This document shows, piece after piece, positions 24,491 to 32,663 of a stretch of 64,000 nt of DNA. The notes below the pieces were generated by a model. The model was not told where the DNA came from. It was given only the letters and a program-made list of their open reading frames with translations, and did no database searches. The position numbers and the translations under genes are program-made. The stretch's first letter is position 1. Each line of letters begins with the position of its first letter. The stretch lies in contig NZ_JACHMX010000001.1 of assembly GCF_014205155.1 (NCBI RefSeq), positions 8,494,001 to 8,558,000 of the forward strand, given 5' to 3'. The DNA is from Amycolatopsis umgeniensis (GTDB lineage Bacteria > Actinomycetota > Actinomycetes > Mycobacteriales > Pseudonocardiaceae).

Positions 24491-24881
24491 ACTCCAGGGC
24501 GTTGCCCGCCGGGTCCAGCAGGAACATCGTCCACTGTTCGCCGGTCTGGCCTTCGAAGCGGACGTAGGGCTCGATCACGAACGAGGTGTTCGCCGCGCGC
24601 AGCCGGTCCGCCAGCTTCCGGAACTCAGGCACGGTCAGGATCAGGCCGAAGTGGGGGACGGGCACGTCGTGTCCGTCGACGGGGTTGTGGATTCGCTGCG
24701 GCCGCTCCGGGGCGACATGCGTGACGAACTGGTGGCCGTGGAGGTTCCAGTCGATCCAGGTGTCGGAACTGCGGCCCTGTTCGAGGCCGAGGACTTCGCC
24801 GTAGAAGGTGCGCGCGGAGGCGAGGTCGTCGACGGGCATGGCGAGGTGGAAGCGCGGAATGGGGGAGTCGAGGATCGTCAT
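24450..24881 (-). CDS. VOC-family (glyoxalase/dioxygenase-like) protein
   Basis: The 143-residue protein is a single VOC fold with two beta-alpha-beta-beta-beta modules. [23 protein letters not shown] (given as [10 protein letters not shown] and [11 protein letters not shown]) opens it, and [12 protein letters not shown] closes it. His12, a mid-protein His in PHFGLIL and the Glu in NALEF fit the metal ligand pattern of glyoxalase-like enzymes. The reaction is unknown. It is divergent from a GntR regulator with only 67 bp between starts, and the gap contains a 14-bp palindrome (24886-24899) directly upstream of this start, so it is a likely GntR target. Its 3' end overlaps mauE. Confidence 0.82.
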   Translation of the reverse strand: MTILDSPIPRFHLAMPVDDLASARTFYGEVLGLEQGRSSDTWIDWNLHGHQFVTHVAPERPQRIHNPVDGHDVPVPHFGLILTVPEFRKLADRLRAANTSFVIEPYVRFEGQTGEQWTMFLLDPAGNALEFKAFADDSQVFAA

Positions 24882-24885
24882 GTCT

Positions 24886-24899
24886 TAATGTTAACATTA
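24886..24899. promoter_or_regulatory. GntR-type operator
   Basis: TAATGTTAACATTA is a perfect 14-bp palindrome, strikingly AT-rich in this genome, 5 bp upstream of the VOC start codon and just ahead of the divergent GntR gene. Short palindromes of this kind are typical of FadR-subfamily regulators. A dimer bound here would block both promoters. Confidence 0.75.
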
Positions 24900-24948
24900 G
24901 GACAAGATGAGCGACCGCTACGATCGGGCGTCCGAGGGGAGGATGACG

Positions 24949-25605
24949 ATGAGCGAACCCGGCAGGGTGGTGCCGGCGCGTCGTCGCGGGCTGGCGGACG
25001 AGGTCGCCGACAGGGTCAGGGACGCCATCTTCGGCGGCGCGTACCCGCCCGGCGCGCAGCTGCGCGAGGTGGAGCTTTCGGCCGCGCTCGGTGTCAGCCG
25101 GGGGCCGGTGCGCGAGGCGCTGCTCAAGCTGGAGCGCGAGGGGCTGGTCCGCAGTGAATGGCACCGCGGCGCGATCGTCACGACGTTGTCCGATGTGGAC
25201 GTCGCGGAACTCGACAGTCTGCGGTCGGCGCTGGAACAACTCGCCGTGCGGCTGGTGGTCGCTTCCGCGCCGGACGCGGGCTTGGACGCGATCGACGAGG
25301 TCGTCGAGCGGATGCGCCGGGCGCGTGACGAGCACGAGATGGTGCGCTGCGACATCGACTTCCACGACGCGGTGTACGCGGCTTCCGGGCATCGGCGGCT
25401 CATCGAGGCGTGGCAGGCCATCCGGTCGCAGGTGCACCTGTTCCTGCTGACCCGGATCGGCGTCAACTCCGAGGGTTACCTCGCGAGCATCCCGGAGGAG
25501 CATCGTCGGCTGGCGTCGGCTCTTCGCGCTCGCGACGGCGAGAAGGCCCTCGAACTGTTCGCCGTGCACCGCGGGCAGGCCCTCGACGTGCTCACGGGGA
25601 AGTGA
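24949..25605 (+). CDS. GntR-family regulator, FadR/FCD subfamily
   Basis: The 218-residue regulator has an N-terminal winged helix (about 10-75; ADEVADRVRDAIFGG and GVSRGPVREALLKLE are diagnostic). A C-terminal FCD ligand-binding helical bundle (about 85-210) follows, with the metal-binding pattern Asp/His in DIDFHDAVYAASGH and EEHRRL. FCD regulators usually sense carboxylic acids or amino acids. Start at the ATG 24949 because GAGGGGAGG ends 6 nt before it; ATG at 24907 would add 14 residues without a ribosome site. It probably represses itself and the VOC gene through 24886-24899. Confidence 0.88.
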   Translation: MSEPGRVVPARRRGLADEVADRVRDAIFGGAYPPGAQLREVELSAALGVSRGPVREALLKLEREGLVRSEWHRGAIVTTLSDVDVAELDSLRSALEQLAVRLVVASAPDAGLDAIDEVVERMRRARDEHEMVRCDIDFHDAVYAASGHRRLIEAWQAIRSQVHLFLLTRIGVNSEGYLASIPEEHRRLASALRARDGEKALELFAVHRGQALDVLTGK

Positions 25606-25606
25606 C

Positions 25607-26137
25607 GTGCTCAACATCCGCCTGAACGATCCCGCTCTGGACGCACTCGGTCCGGCAGGGCCGTTGGCCGCCGCGATGCCCGTCGCCCGGCTGGCGCCCG
25701 GACTGCGGGAGATCATCGCCGAAGGGATCGTTCTGACCGGTGAGGTCATCACGCTTGGCGACATCCCGGCGTGGGCCGGACAGCCGCCGGGGCGGTATGC
25801 CGACCTGACCGCCTGGGAGGGCTTCGTCAGCGGTTTCCATCTCGAAGACCATCTGCCGATCGAGGTGGGCAGCTCGCCCGATGGCGCGCCGGTGATCTCC
25901 GAGGCGGACCAGGTCCTGATGTTGCGTCATGGCCTCGGGTTCGCGCTCGAGATCGCCAGGACGGCGCCGGTCCCGATTCGGTGCGTCGTCGCCACCAACA
26001 GCACGAACGGGACCTTCCGGTTCCATCGCGCCCGGCCGGGGGAGTCCTGGCTCGGCGCGGACCTCGACTCCTATCGCGGGGACAAGGCGATCGTCGTCGA
26101 TCGCGGCCCCGCGACCCTGGGCGGAACCCCCTGGTGA
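25607..26137 (+). CDS. conserved hypothetical protein
   Basis: This 176-residue protein has no signal peptide, TM segment or motif I recognise. It starts with GTG two bases after the GntR stop, so the two are almost surely cotranscribed. The sequence is mixed alpha/beta with a central acidic region (GFHLEDHLPIEVGSSPDG) and a basic patch (TFRFHRARPGESW). The codon pattern is normal for the window, with strong third-position GC. The GntR/VOC context suggests a small metabolic or regulatory role, nothing more. Confidence 0.65.
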   Translation: MLNIRLNDPALDALGPAGPLAAAMPVARLAPGLREIIAEGIVLTGEVITLGDIPAWAGQPPGRYADLTAWEGFVSGFHLEDHLPIEVGSSPDGAPVISEADQVLMLRHGLGFALEIARTAPVPIRCVVATNSTNGTFRFHRARPGESWLGADLDSYRGDKAIVVDRGPATLGGTPW

Positions 26138-26326
26138 GCGGTACGGTGCTGATCCACCGGCAACCCGGCTGACGGGAGAATCGCCAACCTGCGGTTCGAC
26201 CGGGACGAATTGGTGCCCAGGGTCTTGACGGCAAGGTGGACCAAGGCTTAACTCAAGCCCTGAAATAAGGCGTGTCCCGTGTCACAGGCGAGGACGCGGC
26301 TTGGCCACTCACCCCGAGGACCATCG

Positions 26327-27640
26327 ATGCGAATCGGAAAGATCGCTCCTGCGCTCGTCTTGGCGCTGGCGGCCGCCGCCACGACCGCGTGCGGCGGCGG
26401 CGACACGTCGTCCGGCGCTCCCAAGGAGCTCGTGTACTGGGCGTCGAACCAGGGCACCAGTCTCGACAACGACAAGGCAGTCCTGCAGCCCGAACTCGAC
26501 AAGTTCGAGCAGGCCTCCGGGATCAAGGTCAAGCTCGAGGTCGTCCCGTGGACGGATCTGCTCAACCGGATCCTCGCGGCCACGACCTCCGGCAAGGGCC
26601 CGGACGTGCTCAACATCGGCAACACCTGGTCGGCCTCGCTCCAGGCGACCGGGGCGTTCCTGCCGTTCGACGACGCCGCGCTGGAGAAGGTCGGTGGCAA
26701 GTCGCGCTTCGTCGGCCCGTCGCTGGCGGCCACCGGGGCGAGCGGCCAGCCGCCGGTCGGCGTACCGCTCTACGGCCAGGCGTACGGCCTGTACTACAAC
26801 AAGAAGCTCTTCGCCGAGGCCGGTATCACCAAACCGCCGGCGACCTGGGAAGAACTCGTCGAGGACGGCAAGAAGCTCACCAAACCAGACAAGGGCCAGT
26901 GGGGCCTTTCGCTCCAGGCGGGCCAGGTCACCGAGAACAGCCATCACGCGGCGATCCTCGGAGCTCAGCAGGGCGCGCAGTTCTTCACCGCCGAGGGCAA
27001 GCCGCAGCTGGCTTCGGACCCGTCGGTCGCGGCCGTGCAGCAGTTCGTCGACCTGATGCAGAAGGACAAGATCGTCAATCCGTCCAATGCCGAGTACGCC
27101 GACACCGCCAAGTCCCTCAAGGACCTTTCGGACGGCAAGGCCGCGATGTTCATGAACCAGGCCTCCGCGGGTTCGTTCAAGAACATCGGGATGGACATGG
27201 CGAACCTCGGCGTCGCGCCGATCCCGCTGCCCGCCGCCGCGCCGCCGAACGGCCGCAAGGTGACCAGCTTCGTCGCGGGGATCAACATGTCGGTGTTCAA
27301 GAACACCAAGAACCCCGACGCCGCACTGGACTTCGTGAAGTTCATGGTCTCGGCACCGGAGCAGGCGCTGCTCAACAAGACCTACGGTTCGCTGCCGACC
27401 GTCCAGGACGCCTACAGCGACGCGGCGTTCCAGACCGAGGACGTCAAGGTCTTCCAGGGTGTGCTCGCGAACTCCGCCGAGCCGATGCCGCAGGTCCCGC
27501 AGGAGTCGCAGTTCGAAACCCTGATCGGCACCGCGATGAAGGCGATGTTCGCCGACGTCGCCGCGGGCAAGCCTGTCGACGCCGCCAAGATCCGGGACCA
27601 GCTGAACCAGGCGGACCAGCAGATCGCGGCCGGTAGTTGA
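26327..27640 (+). CDS. sugar ABC transporter substrate-binding lipoprotein
   Basis: The 437-residue protein is a family 1 extracellular solute-binding protein with lipobox TTAC and lipidated Cys22. It contains the usual family segments YGQAYGLYYNKKLFAEAGI and PATWEELVEDGKKLT. The start at 26327 is set by GAGGA seven bases upstream. It heads a four-gene operon, binding protein, two permeases and a GH1 beta-glucosidase, the same order as the cebEFG-bglC cello-oligosaccharide operon of Streptomyces. I therefore expect a beta-glucoside or cello-oligosaccharide ligand, but no CebR box is visible upstream, so the sugar is uncertain. Confidence 0.88.
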   Translation: MRIGKIAPALVLALAAAATTACGGGDTSSGAPKELVYWASNQGTSLDNDKAVLQPELDKFEQASGIKVKLEVVPWTDLLNRILAATTSGKGPDVLNIGNTWSASLQATGAFLPFDDAALEKVGGKSRFVGPSLAATGASGQPPVGVPLYGQAYGLYYNKKLFAEAGITKPPATWEELVEDGKKLTKPDKGQWGLSLQAGQVTENSHHAAILGAQQGAQFFTAEGKPQLASDPSVAAVQQFVDLMQKDKIVNPSNAEYADTAKSLKDLSDGKAAMFMNQASAGSFKNIGMDMANLGVAPIPLPAAAPPNGRKVTSFVAGINMSVFKNTKNPDAALDFVKFMVSAPEQALLNKTYGSLPTVQDAYSDAAFQTEDVKVFQGVLANSAEPMPQVPQESQFETLIGTAMKAMFADVAAGKPVDAAKIRDQLNQADQQIAAGS

Positions 27641-28596
27641 TGCCGACCGCTCTCGACGACGCCCCGGCCGTGAAAGCGGCCGGGGCGCCAGGACCCCGGC
27701 GCGTCCGGCGCAAACGGCGTGGGGTCGCGCTGCCGTATCTGCTCCTGCTCCCCGCGATCCTGCTCGAACTGCTCGTCCACCTGATCCCGATGATCGCCGG
27801 GCTCGTGATGAGCTTCTTCAAGCTGACGCAGTTCTACATCCGGGACTTCTCGTCCGCCCCGGCGGCGGGACTGGACAACTACAAGTTCGTCCTGGACTTC
27901 AACTTCGCGGCGGGGAAGTCGCTGCTCGGCTCGTTCTGGATCAGCGTCCTCTACACCGTGCTGTCGGTCGGGTTCTGCTGGCTCTTCGGGACCTCGGCCG
28001 CCGTGCTGATGCAGAAGAACTTCCGTGGACGCGGTGTGCTCCGGACGCTGTTCCTGGTGCCGTACGCGCTGCCGATGTACGCCGCGGTGATCACCTGGTC
28101 CTTCATGTTCCAGCGCGACACCGGCCTGGTGAACAGCCTGCTGGGCATCGATTCCTTCTGGCTCATCGGGGACAACAGTTTCTGGTCGCTGGTGGTCGTA
28201 TCGGTCTGGCGCAACTGGCCTTTCGCGTTCCTGATCGTGATGGCCGGGCTGCAGAACATCCCCGGCGAACTGTACGAGGCGGCGGCCATCGACGGCGCGG
28301 GCTGGTGGCGGCAGTTCCAGGCGATCACCCAGCCGATGCTGCGCCCGGTCAATCAGGTACTCCTGCTGGTGCTGTTCCTGTGGACCTTCAACGACTTCAA
28401 CACGCCGTATGTCCTTTTCGGAGCGTCCGCGCCGAAGGAGGCGTCGCTGATCTCGATCCACATCTACCAGAGTTCCTTCGTGACCTGGAACTTCGGCCTC
28501 GGCTCGGCGATGTCGGTGCTGTTGCTGCTGTTCCTTCTGATCGTCAGCACCGTCTACTTGGGACTGACCTCACGGAGGAGGAACGCCGTTGTCTGA
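27640..28596 (+). CDS. sugar ABC transporter permease (MalF-type)
   Basis: The 318-residue protein has six TM segments. The EAA loop, ELYEAAAIDGAGWWRQFQAITQP, is at about residues 209-231 (in pieces ELYEAAAIDGAG and QFQAITQPML), where it contacts the ATPase. The ATG at 27640 shares its A with the stop codon of the binding-protein gene. A basic N-terminal stretch (RRVRRKRRG) precedes TM1. No ATPase gene is in the operon; such importers in actinomycetes share a common MsiK-type ATPase encoded elsewhere. Confidence 0.9.
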   Translation: MPTALDDAPAVKAAGAPGPRRVRRKRRGVALPYLLLLPAILLELLVHLIPMIAGLVMSFFKLTQFYIRDFSSAPAAGLDNYKFVLDFNFAAGKSLLGSFWISVLYTVLSVGFCWLFGTSAAVLMQKNFRGRGVLRTLFLVPYALPMYAAVITWSFMFQRDTGLVNSLLGIDSFWLIGDNSFWSLVVVSVWRNWPFAFLIVMAGLQNIPGELYEAAAIDGAGWWRQFQAITQPMLRPVNQVLLLVLFLWTFNDFNTPYVLFGASAPKEASLISIHIYQSSFVTWNFGLGSAMSVLLLLFLLIVSTVYLGLTSRRRNAVV

Positions 28597-29428
28597 GCCT
28601 CGCTGGGTCCCGTGGGCCCGCCGATTCGTCCTCGGTTTCCTCGCCTTGTTCACTCTGGTGCCGCTCTACGCGATGGTTTCGTCTTCGCTCAAACCGCTCG
28701 GGGACGTGCAGGGCAAATGGGAATGGTTCCCGTCGACGCTGACCATCCAGCCGTTCTTCGACATCTGGGAGACCATCCCGCTCGCCGACTACTTCATGAA
28801 CAGCTTGGTCATCTCGGGTTCGGCGGCGATCCTTTCGGTCGTGATCGCGATTTTCGCGGCGTACGCGCTGAGCCGTTTCCGGTTCCGGGGCAAGAACTTC
28901 TTCAAGATGACCGTGCTGTCCACGCAGATGTTCCCTGGCATCCTGTTCCTGCTGCCGCTGTTCCTCATCTTCGTCAACATCGGCAACACCACCGGCATCG
29001 TCCTGTACGGCTCCCGGCTCGGGCTGATCATCACCTACCTGACCTTCTCGCTGCCCTTCGCCATCTGGATGCTCGCCGGCTACATCGACTCGATCCCCAA
29101 GGAACTCGACGAGGCCGCGATGGTCGACGGCACCGGCCCGCTCGGCGCGCTGATCCGGGTGGTCATCCCGGCCGCCACGCCGGGCATCGTCGCGGTGGGG
29201 ATCTACTCGTTCATGACGGCCTGGGGCGAGGTCCTGTTCGCGTCGGTGATGACCGATTCGGGCACGCGGACCCTCGCCGTCGGGCTCCAGGAGTACTCCA
29301 CCCAGGTCCAGGTGTACTGGAACCAGGTCATGGCCGCCTCCCTGATCGTGTCCGTCCCGGTCGTCGCCGGATTCCTGCTGCTCCAGCGCTATCTCGTCGC
29401 CGGGCTCACCGCCGGCGCCGTCAAATGA
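28589..29428 (+). CDS. sugar ABC transporter permease (MalG-type)
   Basis: The 279-residue protein has six TM segments and the EAA motif [20 protein letters not shown] near residue 170. It starts with the rare codon TTG at 28589, chosen because GGAGGAGG lies 5 nt upstream and because it gives [11 protein letters not shown] just before TM1. It overlaps the first permease by 8 nt. It forms the membrane channel with the preceding gene product. The ATPase is presumably supplied in trans. Confidence 0.9.
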   Translation: MSEPRWVPWARRFVLGFLALFTLVPLYAMVSSSLKPLGDVQGKWEWFPSTLTIQPFFDIWETIPLADYFMNSLVISGSAAILSVVIAIFAAYALSRFRFRGKNFFKMTVLSTQMFPGILFLLPLFLIFVNIGNTTGIVLYGSRLGLIITYLTFSLPFAIWMLAGYIDSIPKELDEAAMVDGTGPLGALIRVVIPAATPGIVAVGIYSFMTAWGEVLFASVMTDSGTRTLAVGLQEYSTQVQVYWNQVMAASLIVSVPVVAGFLLLQRYLVAGLTAGAVK

Positions 29429-30786
29429 CTCGCATCGCCGAAGAGAGGTCTGCCTTGAATCTGCACCTGCCCGCCGATTTCCTGTGGGGTGCGGCCACCG
29501 CCTCGTACCAGGTCGAGGGCGCCGTCGACGTCGACGGCCGCCTCCCGTCCATCTGGGACGACTTCGTCCGGGTCCCGGGTGCCGTCGTGAACGGCGACAC
29601 CGCCGACGTCGCTTGCGATCACTACCGGCGCTGGCCGGAGGATCTGGACATCATGAAGCGGCTGGGTCTCGACGCCTACCGCTTCTCTGTCGCGTGGCCG
29701 CGGGTGATCCCCACCGGACGAGGCGAGGTGAACGCGGCGGGCCTGGACTTCTACGACCGGCTTGTCGACGCACTGCTCGAAGCCGGAATCCGGCCGTTTG
29801 CCACGCTGTTCCACTGGGACCTGCCCTCGGCGCTGAAGGGTGGGTGGCCGGAACGCGACACGGCTTATGCCTACGCCGAGTACGCGGCCGTCGTCGCGGC
29901 CCGGCTCGGTGACCGGGTCAAGGACTGGAACACCGTCAACGAGCCGCTGTGCTCCGCCTGGCTCGGCTACCTCGAAGGGCGCTTCGCCCCCGGGATCAAG
30001 GACCTCAAGCAGGCCATCCACGCCTCCCACCACCTCCTGCTCGCGCACGGCCTCGGGGTGCAGGCGATCACCGCGAACGCCGCCGAGCCCGCCAACGTCG
30101 GCCTGGTGGTCAACCTCAGCGGCATCGAGCCCGCTTCGGACTCCACCGAGGACGTCGAGGCCGCGGCCCGGATGGACGGTCACGTCAACCGCTGGTGGCT
30201 CGACCCGTCGAACGGACGCGGCTACCCGGCGGACATGATCGAGGTCTACGGCGTCGAGCCTCCCGTGATCGGGGACGACCTCGAGGTGATCTCCACCCCT
30301 GTCGGCTATCACGGCCTGAACTACTACTTCCGCCAGATCGTCGAGGACGACCCGAACGGCCCCGCGCCCCGTGCCCGGCAGGTGCCCGTCGAGGGCGCCG
30401 CCACCACCGCGATGGGCTGGGAGATCCACGGGCAGGGGCTGGCGGATCTGATCCACCGGCTCGCCAACGAGTACGGCGCCCGCGCCATCTACGTGACCGA
30501 GAGCGGAGCCGCCTTCGACGACAAGGTCGCCGAGGACGGTTCCATCGACGACGCCGACCGCATCGCCTACCTGGAAGAACACCTGGGCGCGGTGGCCGGG
30601 GCCGCCGAAGCCGGCGCTCCGGTGAAGGGCTACTTCGCGTGGTCGTTGCTCGACAACTTCGAATGGGACAGCGGGCTGAGCAAACGGTTCGGGCTCGTCC
30701 GGGTCGACTACGACACGCAGGTCCGGACGGTCAAGGCGAGCGGGCACCGGTACGCGGAGATCATCGCGGAACACCGGAACCGGTAG
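29425..30786 (+). CDS. GH1 beta-glucosidase
   Basis: The 453-residue enzyme is a family 1 glycoside hydrolase: [14 protein letters not shown] opens the barrel, the acid/base Glu173 is in NTVNEPL, and the nucleophile Glu359 is in YVTESGAAF. The closing [11 protein letters not shown] gives the aglycone-site Trp. It has no signal peptide, so it acts in the cytoplasm on imported beta-glucosides, consistent with the preceding importer genes. The ATG at 29425 overlaps the permease stop (ATGA). A TTG at 29455 preceded by GAGAGG is an equally credible start and would shorten it by ten residues. Ends before two hairpin repeats. Confidence 0.92.
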   Translation: MTRIAEERSALNLHLPADFLWGAATASYQVEGAVDVDGRLPSIWDDFVRVPGAVVNGDTADVACDHYRRWPEDLDIMKRLGLDAYRFSVAWPRVIPTGRGEVNAAGLDFYDRLVDALLEAGIRPFATLFHWDLPSALKGGWPERDTAYAYAEYAAVVAARLGDRVKDWNTVNEPLCSAWLGYLEGRFAPGIKDLKQAIHASHHLLLAHGLGVQAITANAAEPANVGLVVNLSGIEPASDSTEDVEAAARMDGHVNRWWLDPSNGRGYPADMIEVYGVEPPVIGDDLEVISTPVGYHGLNYYFRQIVEDDPNGPAPRARQVPVEGAATTAMGWEIHGQGLADLIHRLANEYGARAIYVTESGAAFDDKVAEDGSIDDADRIAYLEEHLGAVAGAAEAGAPVKGYFAWSLLDNFEWDSGLSKRFGLVRVDYDTQVRTVKASGHRYAEIIAEHRNR

Positions 30787-30830
30787 CTTCCCCCGGGTCC
30801 GCGCCCCGGTGGCGTCTTGCCTGAGGTACA

Positions 30831-30877
30831 TGAAGGCCCCCTTGCTTGCGCCTAGGTACAGGAAGGGGCCCTTCACG
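30831..30877. repeat. hairpin intergenic repeat, subtype B (copy 3)
   Basis: The arms TGAAGGCCCCCTT (30831-30843) and AAGGGGCCCTTCACG (30863-30877) pair imperfectly around a loop that lacks the CTACC/GGTAG stem of the other copies. It lies 45 bp after the GH1 stop codon and probably terminates the sugar operon. The right arm is identical to the right arm of copy 4, 150 bp downstream. Confidence 0.7.
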
Positions 30878-30981
30878 CTCGGTCTCGTCGCTCAGGGATC
30901 TGGGCACTCGAGTTGCCTGCCACCAGTCCGCGACCGGATGGACCCGCGCAACCACCGTCCTCACGCAAGTCAGACGAAAGC
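30878..30981. other. spacer between repeats, no gene seen
   Basis: The 401-bp gap between the GH1 and amidohydrolase genes holds repeat copies 3 and 4 and a stem at 31144-31181. I see no coding region in it on either strand and no tRNA or known riboswitch. Confidence 0.6.
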
Positions 30982-31030
30982 CGTGAAGGCCTCCTTCACT
31001 ACCTTCAGGGTAGGCAAGGGGCCCTTCACG
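30982..31030. repeat. nested-hairpin intergenic repeat, copy 4 (chimeric)
   Basis: The left arm and loop (30982-31015, including CTACC/GGTAG) match copies 1 and 2. The right arm, AAGGGGCCCTTCACG (31016-31030), matches subtype B copy 3. Two mismatches in the stem result. The copy therefore looks like a recombinant of the two subtypes, possibly by exchange with its neighbour at 30831-30877. Confidence 0.75.
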
Positions 31031-31143
31031 TACTGGGGAAGGGACCGCCACAACCCCGAAACGGCACTCGCGACCGGTTCGTGCGGGCGGATGGACCGAG
31101 GGGCCCGGATTCGTCGCGCGGTACGAACGGACGGTCCGCGAAA

Positions 31144-31181
31144 CCTCCTAGGGTCGCCATGAACGAGGCGATCCTAGGAGG
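31144..31181 (+). promoter_or_regulatory. stem that would sequester the ribosome binding site of the amidohydrolase
   Basis: CCTCCTAGGGTCGCC (31144-31158) and GGCGATCCTAGGAGG (31167-31181) form a 15-bp stem with one mismatch (A-G, or G-T pairing in RNA) and the loop ATGAACGA. The right arm ends in AGGAGG, the Shine-Dalgarno sequence 6 nt before the ATG at 31188. In RNA the site would be closed unless the stem is opened, or the stem could be a DNA operator. Confidence 0.6.
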
Positions 31182-31187
31182 CGAAGT

Positions 31188-32663
31188 ATGCGGACACTCT
31201 TGCGTGGCGGTCGTGTCGTCGATCCGGCGACGGGGTTCGACGGTACGGCCGACGTGCTGGTATCCGGCGGCGTGGTCACCGCCGTCGGGGAGGGTTTGAC
31301 CGCGGAGCCGGGCGACGTGGAGATCGACGTCTCCGGGCTCGTCGTGGGACCGGGTTTCATCGACCTGCACAGCCACGTGCACACCATCGCGGGCCAGCGG
31401 CTGCAGGCGATGGACGGGGTGACGACCGCGCTCGACCTCGAAGCCGGTCTGATGCCGATCGAGCGGGCGTACGCCGAGGCCGCCGCGGCGGGACGTCCGC
31501 TGCACTACGGGTTCTCCGCTTCCTGGGGTGCCGCGCGGGCGCAGGTGCTCGCCGGGATCGAGCCGGACGCGAATATCGACAGTGGGCTCGCGGTGCTCGG
31601 AAACCCGGCCTGGCAAAGGTCTTCGTCACCGAAGGAGCTGGCGGCCTGGCTGTCCCTTGTGGACGGTGAGCTGGCCGCGGGCGCGCTCGGCGTCGGTGTT
31701 CTCCTCGGTTACGCGCCCGACACCGACCCCAACGAATTCCTCGCGCTGGCCCGTCTCGCGAAGGAGGCGGGGGCGCCGACCTACACCCACGTCCGCGAGC
31801 TGGTCGAGGTGAATCCGGAGACGCCCGTCGACGGTTCCGCGGAGATCGCGATCGTCGCGGCCGAGACCGGTGCCGCGATGCACCACTGCCACGTGAACAG
31901 CACGTCCGGTCACCAGATCGAGCGAGTGCTCTCGGCGCTCGAAGCGGGTCGCGTGGCCGGGTCGCGGGTGACCGTCGAGGCCTATCCGTACGGGGCGGGC
32001 AGCACGGCGATCGGCGCCGCCTTCCTGTCACCCGAGCGCCTCAAGATGAAGGGGCTTTCCCCGTCCAGTGTGATCATGCTGGAGTCGGGGGAGCGCATCG
32101 CCGACGCGGGCCGCCTGCTCCAGGTCCGCGCCGAGGACCCGGGCGCGCCGTGCATCCTCGAGTTCCTCGACGAGAGCAGCCCACACGACCTCGGCCTGCT
32201 GCACCAGGCGCTCGCGTTCCCCGACGCCATCGTCGCCAGTGACGCCCTGCCCGTCTACTGGAAGAACGGGACCAGCGAGAGCACCGAATGGCCGTTGCCG
32301 CCCGGCGGCGCGACACATCCGCGCACCTCCGGGACCTACTCCAAGACGTTGCGCCTGATGGTGCGCGAGAGCCGCGCCTGGACCTGGCTGGAGGCGTTCC
32401 GGCGCTGCTCGTACCTGCCGGCGCGCGTGCTCGACGAGGTCGCCCCCGGGGCACTGGCCAAGGGAAGGCTCAACGTGGGCGCCGACGCCGACATCGTCGT
32501 CATCGACCCGGAGACCATCACCGACGCGGCGACCTACTTCGACTCGACGAGGCCTTCGGTCGGCGTCCGGCATCTGTTCGTCTCGGGTGTTCCCGTGGTC
32601 ACCGACGGGAACCTGCGCACCGACGCGTTCCCCGGCAAGCCGCTGCGGGGTGAGCCGCGATGA
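31188..32663 (+). CDS. amidohydrolase of the N-acyl-D-amino-acid deacylase type
   Basis: The 491-residue cytoplasmic enzyme has the amidohydrolase layout: a small N-terminal beta domain (RTLLRGGRVVDPATG), then GPGFIDLHSHVHT with the first metal-binding histidines (about residues 58-68). Further His residues lie in YTHVREL and HHCHVNST, and the Asp in DAIVASDALP. The C-terminal beta domain ends in GVRHLFVSGVPV. Members hydrolyse N-acyl-D-amino acids, D-hydantoins or related amides. The following genes encode an M20 deacylase, an acyltransferase and an N-acylamino-acid racemase, which supports an N-acyl-D-amino-acid substrate. Strong AGGAGG site, but inside a stem (31144-31181). Its stop overlaps the M20 start by 4 nt. 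Confidence 0.8.
   Translation: MRTLLRGGRVVDPATGFDGTADVLVSGGVVTAVGEGLTAEPGDVEIDVSGLVVGPGFIDLHSHVHTIAGQRLQAMDGVTTALDLEAGLMPIERAYAEAAAAGRPLHYGFSASWGAARAQVLAGIEPDANIDSGLAVLGNPAWQRSSSPKELAAWLSLVDGELAAGALGVGVLLGYAPDTDPNEFLALARLAKEAGAPTYTHVRELVEVNPETPVDGSAEIAIVAAETGAAMHHCHVNSTSGHQIERVLSALEAGRVAGSRVTVEAYPYGAGSTAIGAAFLSPERLKMKGLSPSSVIMLESGERIADAGRLLQVRAEDPGAPCILEFLDESSPHDLGLLHQALAFPDAIVASDALPVYWKNGTSESTEWPLPPGGATHPRTSGTYSKTLRLMVRESRAWTWLEAFRRCSYLPARVLDEVAPGALAKGRLNVGADADIVVIDPETITDAATYFDSTRPSVGVRHLFVSGVPVVTDGNLRTDAFPGKPLRGEPR

Noticed and set aside
26245..26259. GGCTT-N5-AAGCC dyad upstream of the sugar-binding protein gene
   Set aside because: Arms of five bases are too short to distinguish from chance in this sequence.
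28612..29424. N-terminal extension of the GH1 frame
   Set aside because: The frame is open far upstream but overlaps the permease gene in another frame; GH1 homology begins only after 29455.
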